DNA of 64,000 bases from Pilaira anomala (taxonomy: Eukaryota; Mucoromycota; Mucoromycetes; Mucorales; Mucoraceae): NCBI GenBank assembly GCA_025716855.1, contig JAIXMQ010000019.1, positions 458,670-522,669 of the forward strand, written 5' to 3'. Under the pieces are notes generated by a model. It saw only the letters and a list, made by a program, of their open reading frames with translations, made no database searches and was not told the DNA's origin. This document shows, one piece after another, positions 24,052 to 35,195 of the stretch. Positions within the stretch are counted from its first letter, which is position 1. Every line of letters begins with the position of its first letter. A program made the translations under genes and the position numbers.

Positions 24052-24915
24052 GGAAAAAACTCGAGAAACTTGTTTGGGAACTAAACTTTTGGAACAAACT
24101 TGTTTAGTTTATGCAAATCAAGAGGAAAAGATAAATAGTGAATGTGATGGATTTTTTTTTTTTCGTGTATTTATCTCTTGGCTAACTAAAGCTAGAGCTT
24201 GCTCCTATAATGATAAGTCATGATACCTATAATATCTTGGGATTATAGAGCTTTTAGAGCAAAGCTATTTTAATATACCAAACTAAGTTCTTTGATATAT
24301 TATTTTGGACACTTCTTAAGAGAGAAAAAAAAAGAAGGTGTATCATTATCATTGCAACACCGGATTTCAAATAGGTTACATGATCTTTCTCTTTTTATTT
24401 CTTTGATCGGATTTAATCCTCTTCTAAAAGTGTCACTCCTTTGAAAGACATTAGTGTTTGTATGTAACATTAAAACAAAAATTAACTTTCTGTTAGTTAC
24501 AGATTGTTGCATATGTAATTTTATTCAGTAGTTACAATTTATTTTGCAGCGTTAGGGAATTAGTGTATCGTAGTAGTGATTGATTCACAAAGCCTTATTA
24601 AATTTATCTAAGTCTCTTCTTTCTAAATATAAGAGCTTGTAACGAAATCTTTAAAAAAAAAAAAGCTAAAAGACGTAAAGGAAGTTGCATGAAAACTCGA
24701 GGCAAGCATGATTAAAAATTATTAAGATAGGGTGAGCTTTTTTCAATTGATATTCGTGAGTGTATCAATTTTTTTAAGCCAGAAAAATAAAACAGTCCCT
24801 GCCTAATCACCTGTCTGTCTGTCCTTTTATTATAAGTATAAAACGTTGTGCTTTTTCTAAACTTTTTTTCTTTTCTTTTCTTTAACATAAACTTTTTTAC
24901 AAGTTTAAAAAAAAA
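24052..24915. other. Intergenic, upstream of SUN gene
   Basis: No coding region seen. A pyrimidine-rich leader (24850-24890, TTTTCTTTTCTTTTC) precedes the SUN-domain start. The rest is AT-rich without clear structure. Confidence 0.5.
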
Positions 24916-26907
24916 ATGTCTTCACCTTATAACAAACATAACCCACCTTCACCAAGGTCGCCAGGTTCTCAACACGAGTTTAGCATTCCAAGCACTATTG
25001 ATCGCCGCAGCATATACCAAGAAAAACGTAGTTTATATGGCTCATCACCGAGACGTGAGAAAGAGGTAGGTGTATTGGACATTGCCAACATCGACCATGA
25101 AGCTATTCAAAATGATTTTCAATTAAGAGGTAAAAAAAAAAAAAAAAAAAAAAAACCTTATTTCCTTTCAAAAAGAATTGATTCATTTATACAACACTCT
25201 AACTCAATTTTTTTTTTTTTTTTTTTAAAAATAGACTTGTCATACAATAAAGGGGCATTCAATGAAGATATGGATGACTTTGATTATTTCGATGAATTAG
25301 AAGACCTTGAAAATGACAAGGAAGAAGAAATGCGATTCTTGAGTAGTTTACGTCAAAGTCAACTCGATACTCCTATGTTAAGTCCATCTTATGCTACACA
25401 AATCAATGGTATTTTCCAAAATCAAACATCCGACGATTCTCTTCCTCAAGTATTAGACAACAACAACAGCAACAACACCACCACCGCCACCACTATGAAC
25501 ACTGAACAAGAAAAAATGAATTGGAAAGAAATAATTGTATTCATCTATCATCAATTATTACGAGCATGTTTCTTTATATTATTTATGGGATACTGGATTA
25601 TAGAGGCACCTGCGATTCGTACAGTCACCTTATTCACAATGATCGTTTCAACTCTTATCGTTGACCCACTTTTATTCTTATGGTCTACATTACCCGCAAA
25701 TGAAAACTGGATGCCAAGTCCAGTCACACGTAAAAGAATCACTTCCGGCATGACATTCATTGTCTTTTTATTAATATGCATACCATCCTATAAATATGTT
25801 CAACCTCATTTGCCCGATTCATTGGCCTCTCTCAAAACCTATTTACCCAGTCCCGTAGACTATTTCTCCTTTAAAAAAAACCCAGAACAATCAAATTCAG
25901 AATTTGTACGTACCATTCATTCATTACAGGAGGAAGTGAAAAAAATACAGGCAGATGTAGTACAATTTCAAGCCGACATCGTACAACACGAAATCGTTCT
26001 GAATCGACATGAAGCCATCTTAAATAATATTGAACATTTGGTACAGGACGCCATCAAGGATAAATTACCTCGCATGATCTTTGTCGATACCGATAAGCAC
26101 GGTAAACTCCAACTCTCTCAAGCGTTCTTTACCTACTTTCAAGACTCATCTTTCTGGACACACTTTTTACACCAAAACGAAATCAAAGTACAAGAGCTTC
26201 TAAACCAACATATCGATACTTATTTACAACAACAGCAAAAGGAAGGTGTCATCATGACCAAAGAAATCTTTATGAAATTGTTATCGGATACCTTGATGCC
26301 TTTTCAACAAGAGAACTTGACGGATTTAAGTTTCAAACACTTGATCGATTCTGCATTGACAAAGTACCATCAAGACGTTCTGAATACGGCAGATTTTGCA
26401 CTTGAATCAAGAGGTGCAAGTACGATCTTTGGCTTGACAAGTGCCACCTGGTTTCATTTACCTGCTTGGTTACAGAGCCTATATCGATTTGCTGGTTTAC
26501 CCATCACCACGCATGCTCCCGAGATGGCTCTTTCTCCACAAACACATGTTGGTGAATGCTGGCGTATGGCCGGTGATTCGGGTACACTTGGCATTTCACT
26601 GAGCGAGAAAATCTTTGTCAAGGGATTTGTACTCGAATTTCCTTCCCATGAGGTATTAAATGACATGTCAAGTGCTCCGAAAGAGATTGAAGTATTTGGT
26701 ATACTCGATTACCGAAAGAATTCTGAGCGTTGGAGCTCACTCGGTTTGTTTACATACGATATTCATAAAGGCGAACCGATACAACAATTTGATTTATTGG
26801 AGCAACCCATTCCATTTAGCATGGTCTTGATTAAGATTAAATCAAATTGGGGTCATCACCATTATACTGACTTGTATCGAGTTCGTGTACATGGTGACCC
26901 ATTATAA
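24916..26907 (+). CDS. SUN-domain (Sad1/UNC-84) membrane protein
   Basis: Exons 24916-25129 and 25235-26907, 628 aa. SUN proteins span the inner nuclear membrane and join KASH partners to link the nucleus to the cytoskeleton. The N-terminus is hydrophilic and acidic (DDFDYFDELEDLENDKEEE). Hydrophobic segments run from about 170 to 275 (VFIYHQLLRACFFILFMGYW, VTLFTMIVSTLIVDPLLFLW, MTFIVFLLICIPSY), then a coiled coil (about 290-342). The SUN domain (about 465-628) reads GASTIFGLTSAT, GECWRMAGDSGTLGISLSEK, SAPKEIEVFG and ends YTDLYRVRVHGDP. The 105-nt intron is a multiple of three with no in-frame stop, so unspliced RNA would add 35 residues of mostly K and F; spliced is far likelier. Three candidate membrane segments are more than in classical SUN proteins. 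Confidence 0.92.
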   Translation: MSSPYNKHNPPSPRSPGSQHEFSIPSTIDRRSIYQEKRSLYGSSPRREKEVGVLDIANIDHEAIQNDFQLRGKKKKKKKKPYFLSKRIDSFIQHSNSIFFFFFLKIDLSYNKGAFNEDMDDFDYFDELEDLENDKEEEMRFLSSLRQSQLDTPMLSPSYATQINGIFQNQTSDDSLPQVLDNNNSNNTTTATTMNTEQEKMNWKEIIVFIYHQLLRACFFILFMGYWIIEAPAIRTVTLFTMIVSTLIVDPLLFLWSTLPANENWMPSPVTRKRITSGMTFIVFLLICIPSYKYVQPHLPDSLASLKTYLPSPVDYFSFKKNPEQSNSEFVRTIHSLQEEVKKIQADVVQFQADIVQHEIVLNRHEAILNNIEHLVQDAIKDKLPRMIFVDTDKHGKLQLSQAFFTYFQDSSFWTHFLHQNEIKVQELLNQHIDTYLQQQQKEGVIMTKEIFMKLLSDTLMPFQQENLTDLSFKHLIDSALTKYHQDVLNTADFALESRGASTIFGLTSATWFHLPAWLQSLYRFAGLPITTHAPEMALSPQTHVGECWRMAGDSGTLGISLSEKIFVKGFVLEFPSHEVLNDMSSAPKEIEVFGILDYRKNSERWSSLGLFTYDIHKGEPIQQFDLLEQPIPFSMVLIKIKSNWGHHHYTDLYRVRVHGDPL

Positions 26908-27006
26908 AATAGGAGGGGGTTTATAAATAAAATAAAGTCAATCATATATTAGTATTATATACATACATACTAATACAAATAAAAAAGTTTTTATTTTTTT
27001 ATTTTT

Positions 27007-28908
27007 TTATGCTGTAACAGGTTCTTCTACTAATTTATTTTTCTGTGCATACACATGATATAAATTCATAAAAGATTTATCAGAATCCAATTCAATATTC
27101 ATCTCTTCAAGTTCTTCTGGTTCAGGAATATTCGTATCACAGATACTCAACCTATTTGTATTATCACAAAGCGTACTACAACAACTCGTACAACTCGTAC
27201 CACTATAACTACTACTGATACTTTCAGTGCTACTACTACTATTATCTTCTATTATACTCTCTCTTCTGCTTCTTTCAAGTAATTTCTTATGAGTAGGACA
27301 AAATTCTTCTTGATTTAACTCAAAATTTTGAAACAAGTCATTGATATCATCACGAAACATCACACCTAATTTACCTCCCCATACACCTAATGGTAATGAA
27401 GTATAGTTGAAATTAAAGTGTTCCTTTTTAAATTGCTTTGTATGTACTGAATCCTTTGATGATGGTTTTTGATCCAATCGATTAAAGTGCGCTGAAACCA
27501 TATTGCCCAAGTTTCTTGCCATACGAGGATCTAATTCATGTTGTTCCATAGATCGAAAGACTTTTTTTTTTTTTTTTTTTTTTTTTTAGATAGGATCATC
27601 ATTATATATATATATATATATTTATTTTACCTTTTGCATTTAATCGATGCGTCATAGGGCCAGCTTTTGGATTACCATAGATTCTCATATCTAATTCATA
27701 GAATTCAACATAGCCACCTGGCTTACAGATACGATAAGCTTCCTTGATTAGATCATTATACTTTTCTTTTCCATACGTAAATATCAAAAATCGACAATAA
27801 ATCAAATCAAACGAATCACTCGGTATATCCTTTAAAGTCCTCAATAAATTAAAATAACATCGAATAAACTTGAAATTCTTTGGACACTTTTTATGATCTC
27901 GAATCGGTCCTCCTGTCTTATCGTCAATACCAACCACTAACCAGTTTGGAAAATACGTAGCTATATCCACACACCAATCTCCATTACCACAACCCACATG
28001 TAAAACCTGTTTCTTTTGATCTTTATCCAGTGGACTTTGAAAAGGTCTTTTTTTTTGTCGAAAAAAAAAAATTAAGTTTCAGAAAAAAAAAAAAAAAAAA
28101 AAAAGAGAGTTCAGACTTACCCATTTAAAGCAAGTCGAATTAAACTATTATGTACAGCCGATCTTGAATGGGATTGTATGTCAGTAAGAAAATAGCCTGA
28201 ATAGGCATCATCGGTGAGATCACTGATATCGTCATAATCTACTAGATCACCATCTTTTTGTAACTGCTTAAACCCGACTTCGGGACTATCCAGTTCTCCA
28301 GGCAATGCATGAATTGAACTCTCGCGACTTCTTGGACCCTTGGGAGAGATACCATCCTCCTCTACTTCTTCCTGTTCCTCCTCCTCCTCTTCACTCTCAT
28401 GATCGATAGGACACATACAAGGAGGTAATCGAGTACCATCAATCGACCTAGACTTTTGTCGATTCAGACCATCCCCTTCTTCTTCTTCTGAGTCAAGTTC
28501 ATCATCTGCCATATTTGACAGACTAGAAGTCGAATGACGATGAAAGCGTGACCCAGAGCAACAACCTTGTGCACAACAACTACATTCATTTTCTACTACC
28601 AACGTTCCTTTTGGATTTTCTTTCTTGCCTTGCTTCTTTAGGAACAATCCATGAGGTCGATGGAACCGAATTAAATTATCTTTTTGAAATAATAGAATAT
28701 TTTTTTTCTTCATGGCTGTATCGTCGTCCTTTGTACTTTGTTGTTTGCTCATGGCGGTTAGTGTGGAGGAGACAGGCGCAGAATTTACTTTGGATAGGCT
28801 TGTATTTGAAAGTAATGGTATAGCTTTTTTCACATCATGAAGGTGTTTGATATGTGTTAACCAAGTAAGTAAATTGTAATTATCTTTTGTTGCTTTAGTA
28901 GTAGACAT
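27007..28908 (-). CDS. SAM-dependent class I methyltransferase with acidic N-terminal extension
   Basis: Exons 28908-28121, 28046-27631 and 27560-27007, 585 aa, phases consistent. The catalytic part starts near residue 263: motif I VLHVGCGNGDWCVDIA (about 276-291), an acidic post-I VVGIDD, FDLIYCRFLIF and RICKPGGYVEFYELD, as in fungal class I methyltransferases acting on small molecules or proteins. The first ~262 residues are low complexity: a Cys cluster (ECSCCAQGCCSG), ESEEEEEEQEEVEEDG, and Ser/Arg stretches suggesting phosphorylation. The last ~100 residues are Ser-rich (SSSSTESISSSYSGTSCTSC). The start MSTTKATK follows a TC-dinucleotide leader; an upstream in-frame ATG at 28968 reads through that repeat and is less likely. 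Substrate not predictable. Confidence 0.85.
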
Positions 28909-29047
28909 AATATTTATTAAAAGAGAGAGAGAGAGAGAGAGAAAAGAAGAAGAAAAAGTGAAACCCAAAAAAAAAAAGAGGCGATGATGTTATATATTTT
29001 TTTTTTTTTTTTTTTTAGTATATTTTTTTCCAATAAAAAGTGGAACT

Positions 29048-30073
29048 TTAAATAAAATGATACACTATGTAATTAGGTAATCCCCATACCTCATACCCTA
29101 ATGATTTAGCCATTTTAGCTAACCCTTCAGTTTCTACTTGATGTTGAAAAGGGAAGGGAGGAAAGATAGCGCCATCACGATGTACTTTTGCCTTGACCAA
29201 TGTACAGGTACCACCCACCGCATCTAACGGTACGGCATGAAACAAATCGGTCTGATTATTTTCATTTCTCATATCAATTAACAATTTCCGATGCGTGATC
29301 AATTCCGGATACCCTTCGACCAAGACCTGATCTGGCTCTAAACCCTTTTGAAACTCTAAACTCTCTTTTGTCTCTTGCCAATTATTTTTATCGTACCCAT
29401 CCTCTTCATTATACGAATGCCAATAACAGTTGGGTACCACGATATCTTTATTCATCCCGATCAATTCCTCCAGTAACGTCACTGGATACTCTGTCACATC
29501 GCCATCTAACCAAAGTACCCAGTCGTGCCTCTCGTCAAGTGCAGCCGATAATAACGTATTTCGACTCTTGGCCATGATGATGCGACGTTGTACTTGTACG
29601 CTAAACGCATGCCGATCCTCATTGGAATTCAACTCGTACTTGTAATCTTTTTGAAAGATGGATATACTATCGAATCTTTTTTTCTTGTTGCTTGATCTCG
29701 TTTCTTTTTCGGCTCTTTCTCTTAGCTTTTCTATCGTGCCATCGGTGGAATCGGATGCAAGGAAGCCAAGTGAAATTAAATGATGAGGGTAGGTCAGTTT
29801 GTTTACATTGTCGAAATAACGATCGATAAATTGAACGGATTGTTTAAAAGGTGTAAGAATCAAGACATGACCTGAAGGCTCTGGTTCGGATGAAGGCTCT
29901 TTATTCATGTTGATGTATGAATATTCTGTCCTATTTTGCCATTCTAGAGTACTACAAGACCTGACTGTTTCCCATTCAGGTGTATTTAGTGAAGGTGCTT
30001 TAAAGAAACAATATAATAATGTGAAACTAGCAAATACAATAACAACAAGTTGTACTTTGGAACTTAGCAACAT
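29048..30073 (-). CDS. GT62 mannosyltransferase (Mnn9/Van1/Anp1 family)
   Basis: Single exon, 341 aa. A Golgi type II membrane protein of the alpha-1,6-mannan polymerase family, which extends N-glycan mannan. One N-terminal anchor (about 7-25, VQLVVIVFASFTLLYCFF) precedes the lumenal domain. Family marks include HVLILTPFKQSVQFIDRYF, LISLGFLASDSTDGT, AKSRNTLLSAAL, the DxD metal site in WVLWLDGDV (about 189-191), IVVPNCYW and LDAVGGTCTLVKAKVHRDGA. Length is normal for the family. I cannot decide between Mnn9, Van1 and Anp1 from the sequence alone. It lies 170 bp downstream of the PEX16 stop on the same strand, with no functional link implied. Confidence 0.92.
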   Translation of the reverse strand: MLLSSKVQLVVIVFASFTLLYCFFKAPSLNTPEWETVRSCSTLEWQNRTEYSYINMNKEPSSEPEPSGHVLILTPFKQSVQFIDRYFDNVNKLTYPHHLISLGFLASDSTDGTIEKLRERAEKETRSSNKKKRFDSISIFQKDYKYELNSNEDRHAFSVQVQRRIIMAKSRNTLLSAALDERHDWVLWLDGDVTEYPVTLLEELIGMNKDIVVPNCYWHSYNEEDGYDKNNWQETKESLEFQKGLEPDQVLVEGYPELITHRKLLIDMRNENNQTDLFHAVPLDAVGGTCTLVKAKVHRDGAIFPPFPFQHQVETEGLAKMAKSLGYEVWGLPNYIVYHFI

Positions 30074-30243
30074 GATTGTATTATAAGAAAAAGAATAAAG
30101 AGCAAAAAAAAGAAAAAAAAAAAAAAAAAAAAAAAAAGATAATTATGTATGAAACTCGATATATAAAAAAATCATTATTGATTGGTTGGTTTTGATAGTA
30201 ACAGAGAGAGAGAGAGAGAGAGAGAAAAAAGACCCTTAATTTT

Positions 30244-31672
30244 TTAAGATGCAGAAGTGTAAAAGTAAATCTTTTCCCATAATGGTAAATAATCACGAAG
30301 TATACCTATTATCATAAATTTTGTGTTATAAATAAGTTTTTTTTTTTTTAATGTACAATCTTTACCTGCAGCCATAGAAACAATTGGCTTTCCTTCTGTA
30401 CGATTACAGAATCTTTCTAAACGAGGTCTGGTTACCTTTAAATAGAACGCTCCACGCATCAAATTAAATAAGATCAGTTTCAATCTTCTATTAAATTCTT
30501 GTTTTTCCAGTGTCATCATATTATTACGACTTGCTTTTGATTCATAACCCTTCAACAGTGTAAATTGTGATACGATCTCAATCACAAGTGATATAATCCA
30601 AGGTCTCCAAGAACGTTTACCCCAACGTAAAATTGATAATACTGTATGTATGTTAATAAAAACCAATATATACATGTACTTTTTTTTTTTTTACCGTAGA
30701 CTAAAGGTCTTAAAATATAAAGTATTTCTCCCAACTTTGAAATATTCTTTTGAACTTGAACCATTTGTTCTGGTTTACGAAGTTTCTCGGGTGTCAATAC
30801 TTTAGATAATAAATAATCTGTCACATCGCTATAAGCATTTTTATGCTTTAATCCTTTATTCAGGTCAATTGAACTCGATAACGAAGGTACCGTTACTCCC
30901 GTTCTTTTACCCACCCATCCTTCTTCCTGTTGTAAAAGTCTTTGTTGTGGCCCGGTTGAAACTAAGGTGGAAGGATCAATGTCTCTTTGTAAATGAGTTG
31001 GAGAAAGTACCATTCTCTGTCCAGTCGTTTGAAATAAAGTTAATCTCAACATGACTCTAATTTTTTTTTTTTTTTTTTTTTTTTTGTATATGTGTTAGTA
31101 GTTTAAAACTTGAACATGCGCGTTTTTCTTGTATGTTCTTACTTTAAGGCTTCTAAAGAAGCAATAAGTTCCCACTGTCTTTTCGTCCCCAACTTTTTTA
31201 AAACGGCCATTTCCATCAAGACTTGAGTATATGAAATGACGGATAATAAAGTAGAAGCAGTCGCATTCAGTTTTGACCGAGATGACCAAAACTGAATATA
31301 CTTGTTGAAACTTGATTCTTGAATAGGACCCGTCTTATTTTCTTCTGCATGTGCTTGTGCTGCTCTTTTGATGATCGAATTATGATACAAGCCTATCAAA
31401 TTTAAGGCAGCATAAACTATGTATATATAAAAAATAAGTATTAAGATGAAATTAAAATTATAAATAGATACGTACGTGCTTGAGAAGCAAGTTCTGCGTC
31501 ATGAAATCGACCTTTTATATAGGTATAAAAATTAATAAAGCAAAAAGGGTTTTTTTTTTTTTTACATGAAATTTATTTTACCAGGTAAAATATAAGTAAG
31601 GGATCTAAGGGATGACTCGATACTGGTAATTTGTGAAGCATTTTTAAGCAAGAAATTCTCGTAAAAGTCCAT
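30244..31672 (-). CDS. pex16: Peroxisomal membrane biogenesis protein PEX16
   Basis: Six exons (31672-31582, 31511-31476, 31416-31143, 31056-30695, 30641-30366, 30305-30244) join in phase to 366 aa. Peroxin 16 is an integral membrane protein that recruits PEX3 and membrane proteins to the ER and peroxisome. Conserved features: N-terminal YENFLLKNASQITSIESSL, RFHDAELASQALYAALNL, the core ISKLGEILYILRPLVYV, RSWRPWIISLVIEI, EFNRRLKLILFNLMRGAFY, and the C-terminus ILRDYLPLWEKIYFYTSAS, which closely resembles DYLPTWQKIYFYSWG of human PEX16. The 36-nt second exon is unusually small. The intron before exon 4 has a long T/A tract. Confidence 0.94.
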
Positions 31673-31998
31673 AGTTGTTAAAATAAAAAATAGTGCTGGG
31701 AAAAGAAAGAAGTGATTTATAAAAACCTGTGAAAAAATTAAATATATAATGTGTCAGCTATTTATTGATGATTGGCTAATTCTTTTTCTCAGTGTGTTGA
31801 TAAATCTTTTTTACACAAACACCAAATCTCTCTTTTTAACGCATTTTGCCCCACACTTGACCCCTGAAATTTTTTTTTATATTTTTATTTTTTTAAAAAT
31901 TTATACAAGTTCTTTCTAATGCTTTTATAAATAACAATAAATATATGCTGTTTGAATGATGAGGTTTATATGTTGTATGTCTAACTTTTTTTTTCTTT
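31673..31998. other. Intergenic between Ups2-like and PEX16 genes
   Basis: 326 bp; PEX16 upstream region and 3' end of the Ups2-like gene. AT-rich with no coding frame. Confidence 0.5.
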
Positions 31999-32599
31999 TT
32001 ATTCTTTGGGTTCAGCCATAACCACAAATCTTTCTAAAACCTTGTTAAAACCAGCACGTCCAACATCTGCATTTTGTTTAAATCTTCTTAAAGAAAATTC
32101 TTCTAATACACTTGACCAGCCAGATACAAGACTACCTGCTTTAATAGCTGCTTGTTGTGTAAATTGTGTTCTATTATTCAACAAATTTTTTTTTTTTTAG
32201 TCTCTCAAAAAAAGATATTTATATAATTTTTCCTTACTTTGTTTTATCATCAGGATGTTCGTGGTATACAATGGTTTCTTCAACAGATAGTAAATTACAC
32301 AAGGTCAAGTTGATAGAGCGCATCGTTAATGTCTTCTTTTCAGGATCAATGATGGAAATTTCTCGAACATATTGAGTTGAGCTATTACCAAGGATCTTTT
32401 TGATAATAGTGGGTATATTCTGTTTTACTGTAATAAGTCTTTCAGTTGTTAAAACGCCTGTCTTTGGATCTAATTGTCGATTCAATACATCCACATGACA
32501 AACATGTGGGCAGTCGTCGTTAGGGTATTTTTGCCATTGTGCTGCTGATACTAAGTTCCATTCATAACTGTATTCGTGTGTTGACTTGAAGAATTTCAT
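31999..32599 (-). CDS. ups2: PRELI/MSF1-domain lipid transfer protein, Ups2-like
   Basis: Exons 32599-32238 and 32170-31999, 177 aa. PRELI-domain proteins move phospholipids between mitochondrial membranes with Mdm35; Ups2 and PRELID3 favour phosphatidylserine. The N-terminus MKFFKSTHEYSYEWNLV, WQKYPND.CPHVCHVDVL, VLTTERLITVKQNIP, VREISIIDPEKKTLTMRS, NLTLCNLLSVEETIVYHEHP and PDDKTKTQF..QA track yeast Ups2 closely, better than my recollection of Ups1. The protein ends soon after GFNKVLERF, without the longer yeast C-terminus, as in animal PRELID3. The upstream in-frame ATG at 32620 adds seven residues outside the domain and was not chosen. Confidence 0.9.
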
Positions 32600-34120
32600 T
32601 TCAAATAAAATACTATACAATAGTGGAGAAAGCCGGAACTGAAAAAAATCTTTAAAAAAAAAATCTTTTTGTAAAATAAAAATTCCGTTTTAAAAGTCCT
32701 TTTTTTTTTTCGAAAAAATACTCTTTTTATTTGATTAATCAATTGAAATCAAACGGATATTTTGTTTCAAACGAGAAGAGGCTTTTCTTCTTTCTATTCT
32801 TTTGCATTTGCCTTTTTTTAAGGTTTTATTCGCACGCTCATGAACGATTGTTTAGTCATTAAATTAAAGTTTTACATCTAAATTATGTCTTTTGAATGCA
32901 ATCCTTCTCTTCTAATCATAACATTATATCCATTATAATACATATTTATTCTTCAATTTGTTAAATCTCCATTTTACATGTGAAAATTACTTTTTTTTCG
33001 ATGCCCGTTAACCTCTCTGTATTATAACCTTTCATTACCTACCCCTTACCTGGAGTTTTATAAATTAAAATTATCCTTTTTTTTTACTTTGTCTTTTTTT
33101 AGTAAAGCCATTGCCGTCTGTATGACGTAAAAGACTTTCATTCTTTCAAAATATAAAAAAGATGGAGTCTTTTTGGGTTTAAACGGAGTAACCATTACCG
33201 AGCCTCCTGAGTCTCAAACACCAGCAGCAGAGATAAAAACTTAAAATAATCTAATCAATTTTGCGCACAGTACGCAAAAACGTTAGCGAGGTGTAACCAA
33301 GTAGTAAAAATAATCTACTTTTTGCTCTTTAGTCCTTTGAGTCTGGCTCATTATCCTGTATGAATGAAAGCTGTTCTGCGTTGCTATCTTAAGCTTAATA
33401 TGTGTTGAGAGTTATTGAAGGTAAAAAAAATTCCCTCTATTTTAAATATAGGTAAGCAATAAGAGGTATCGTCAGTTGAAAGTCTTTATTTGGGCCATGA
33501 GCTTCTTTTTTTTTTGAACAAACAAAAATTTACGCATCGGGTATAAATAATAGACGCAAATAAGAACACATCACATACTGTTTTCTATTATTATCAACTG
33601 ACGATCTCAAACAAGACAATACATATATTTACAATAAACAAGCGTAAAAGCTCACACATCAAAATCAGAGATGTTGTTGATATATTGAATACAAGGTTCT
33701 TTATTTATTTCTTTTTTATGATTCTGAGCGTGTATTATTTATTTATTTAAGCGGATCTGATGTATAAGCATGACCTTCTAAAAACACAATATTAAATTAA
33801 AGAAATATTTACAATACCTCTCGCTCAAATGATAAACGAAGATCCCGGCGAGATTGTTGTTGGTTCTAGAACTTCATTATTATTACTTTAACAATAATAC
33901 TTGGAATGCACTAAAAGATATTATTCTTTTTATACAATCGCCTTTTATATCAATTTTAAGAGTTTAATAAGGTCACTTTTTTTTTTTATTTACCCCCTTT
34001 TTTATAGTCGAAATCTGACAGGTTTGTTGTATAGTAGGTTTTTTTTTTAAAAAAAAAAGAAAACGACAATCCTAAAGAAAAAAAAAAATGATAGAATATA
34101 TATATATATACGTTTAGGTT
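32600..34120. other. Intergenic with coding scraps and a small inverted repeat
   Basis: About 1.5 kb. A plus-strand scrap around 33163-33244 reads GVFLGLNGVTITEPPESQTP before a stop, with no start or exon partner. Near 33468-33605 a 12-bp perfect inverted repeat (ATCGTCAGTTGA / TCAACTGACGAT) bounds about 138 bp and might be a tiny MITE-like element. A TATAAATA lies inside it. Otherwise AT-rich, nothing more supported. Confidence 0.4.
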
Positions 34121-34142
34121 GGAATCCTTTCATATATAAAAG
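34121..34142 (+). promoter_or_regulatory. Family promoter motif, gene C
   Basis: GGAATCC then TTTCATATATAAAAG, about 62 bp before the start codon; nearly the same as the motifs before genes A and B although this gene is 12 kb away and on the other strand. Confidence 0.65.
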
Positions 34143-34203
34143 AAACTTACCTTTTCACCTAGAATTGACTTTTTATCTTTATTCAGATACTTTTTACAAA
34201 AAC

Positions 34204-34641
34204 ATGAAATCCTTCTCTTTCATCTCCTCTTTGTTTCTTGTCGCTATCTTTGCACTTCTTCAAGTCTGGGCCGCTCCAGTTGATACTGCTTCCGCTGAGG
34301 ATCAAGCTTTTAACGACTGGTACGTTCAACTTCGTCAATTAGCGTAAGTATATATAGATATATATATTCATGGCTTTAAGTAAATCTTTTTATGTAACGT
34401 TTTTTTTTTTTTTTTTTTGTTCTATAATAGTTCAATTGAGCCTGATCAACTTCGTCCTTTCTTCCCTGGTATCTCAGCTCCAACACCTCCAACCCCACCT
34501 ACGCCACCTACTCCTCCCACTCCTGGCTTCCCTGGCTTCCCTGGCTTCCCTGGTTGGCCTGGTTGGCCTGGATTCCCCGGTGTACCTGCTCCTCCTACTC
34601 CTCCAACCCCACCTACTCCTCCTACCCCTTTTACTCGTTAA
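34204..34641 (+). CDS. Small secreted proline-rich protein C with GFP/GWP block
   Basis: Exons 34204-34343 and 34431-34641, 116 aa, paralogue of the genes at 20295 and 21657. Signal peptide MKSFSFISSLFLVAIFALLQ then WAAPVD; conserved DQAFNDWYVQLRQLA; the intron in the identical phase; then IEPDQLRPFFPG. Two PTPPTPPTPP blocks flank an inserted GFPGFPGFPGWPGWPGFPG tract not found in A or B. This collagen-like insert gives the copy a distinct surface. Role unknown; secretion is the only safe statement. Confidence 0.83.
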
Positions 34642-35108
34642 TGACGAAGTTTTTTTTTTTCTCTCTTTAACCCAAGGAACAGGCTGTACTTGTATAACCT
34701 GATTTTGTTTCCTTTTCATAAGATTAATAATAAAAAACCTCCCCTACTTTGTCTGTCTAAGTGTGGGCCTAACTATTCTCAGTATTTTGTAATGATGTTC
34801 TCCCGCAGCGATATGTATACATAAGCTAAAAAAAAAAAAAAAATGTATAATTCATCATAAAAGATTAATGTACATTTAGTTTTAATTCTATCATTCCCAA
34901 CTACTGGTCTTTTTACTAACTTCGCTTTTCCATTTGATTGGCAAAATCAACAATATTTACTCTTTGATTCAAAATTTGGGCGTTGTTACAAAAAAAACTA
35001 AATTACAAATTGCTTTAAAAAAGGATAAAAATATATCTACGTACCCCCCTTTACATCATAGTGTAGACGACAGACAACAAACACGAGAGGCTTTGTTATA
35101 GTGATAAT

Positions 35109-35141
<33 letters not shown>

Positions 35142-35195
35142 GTTAATTTGAATTTATTAGGGTTAAATGTAAAAATAAAATTTTATTTTTCACTG
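34642..35195. other. Intergenic before the giant palindrome
   Basis: Holds the 3' end of secreted gene C and a T-run at 35110-35140. No gene. Similarity to the right side of the palindrome begins at 35196. Confidence 0.5.
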
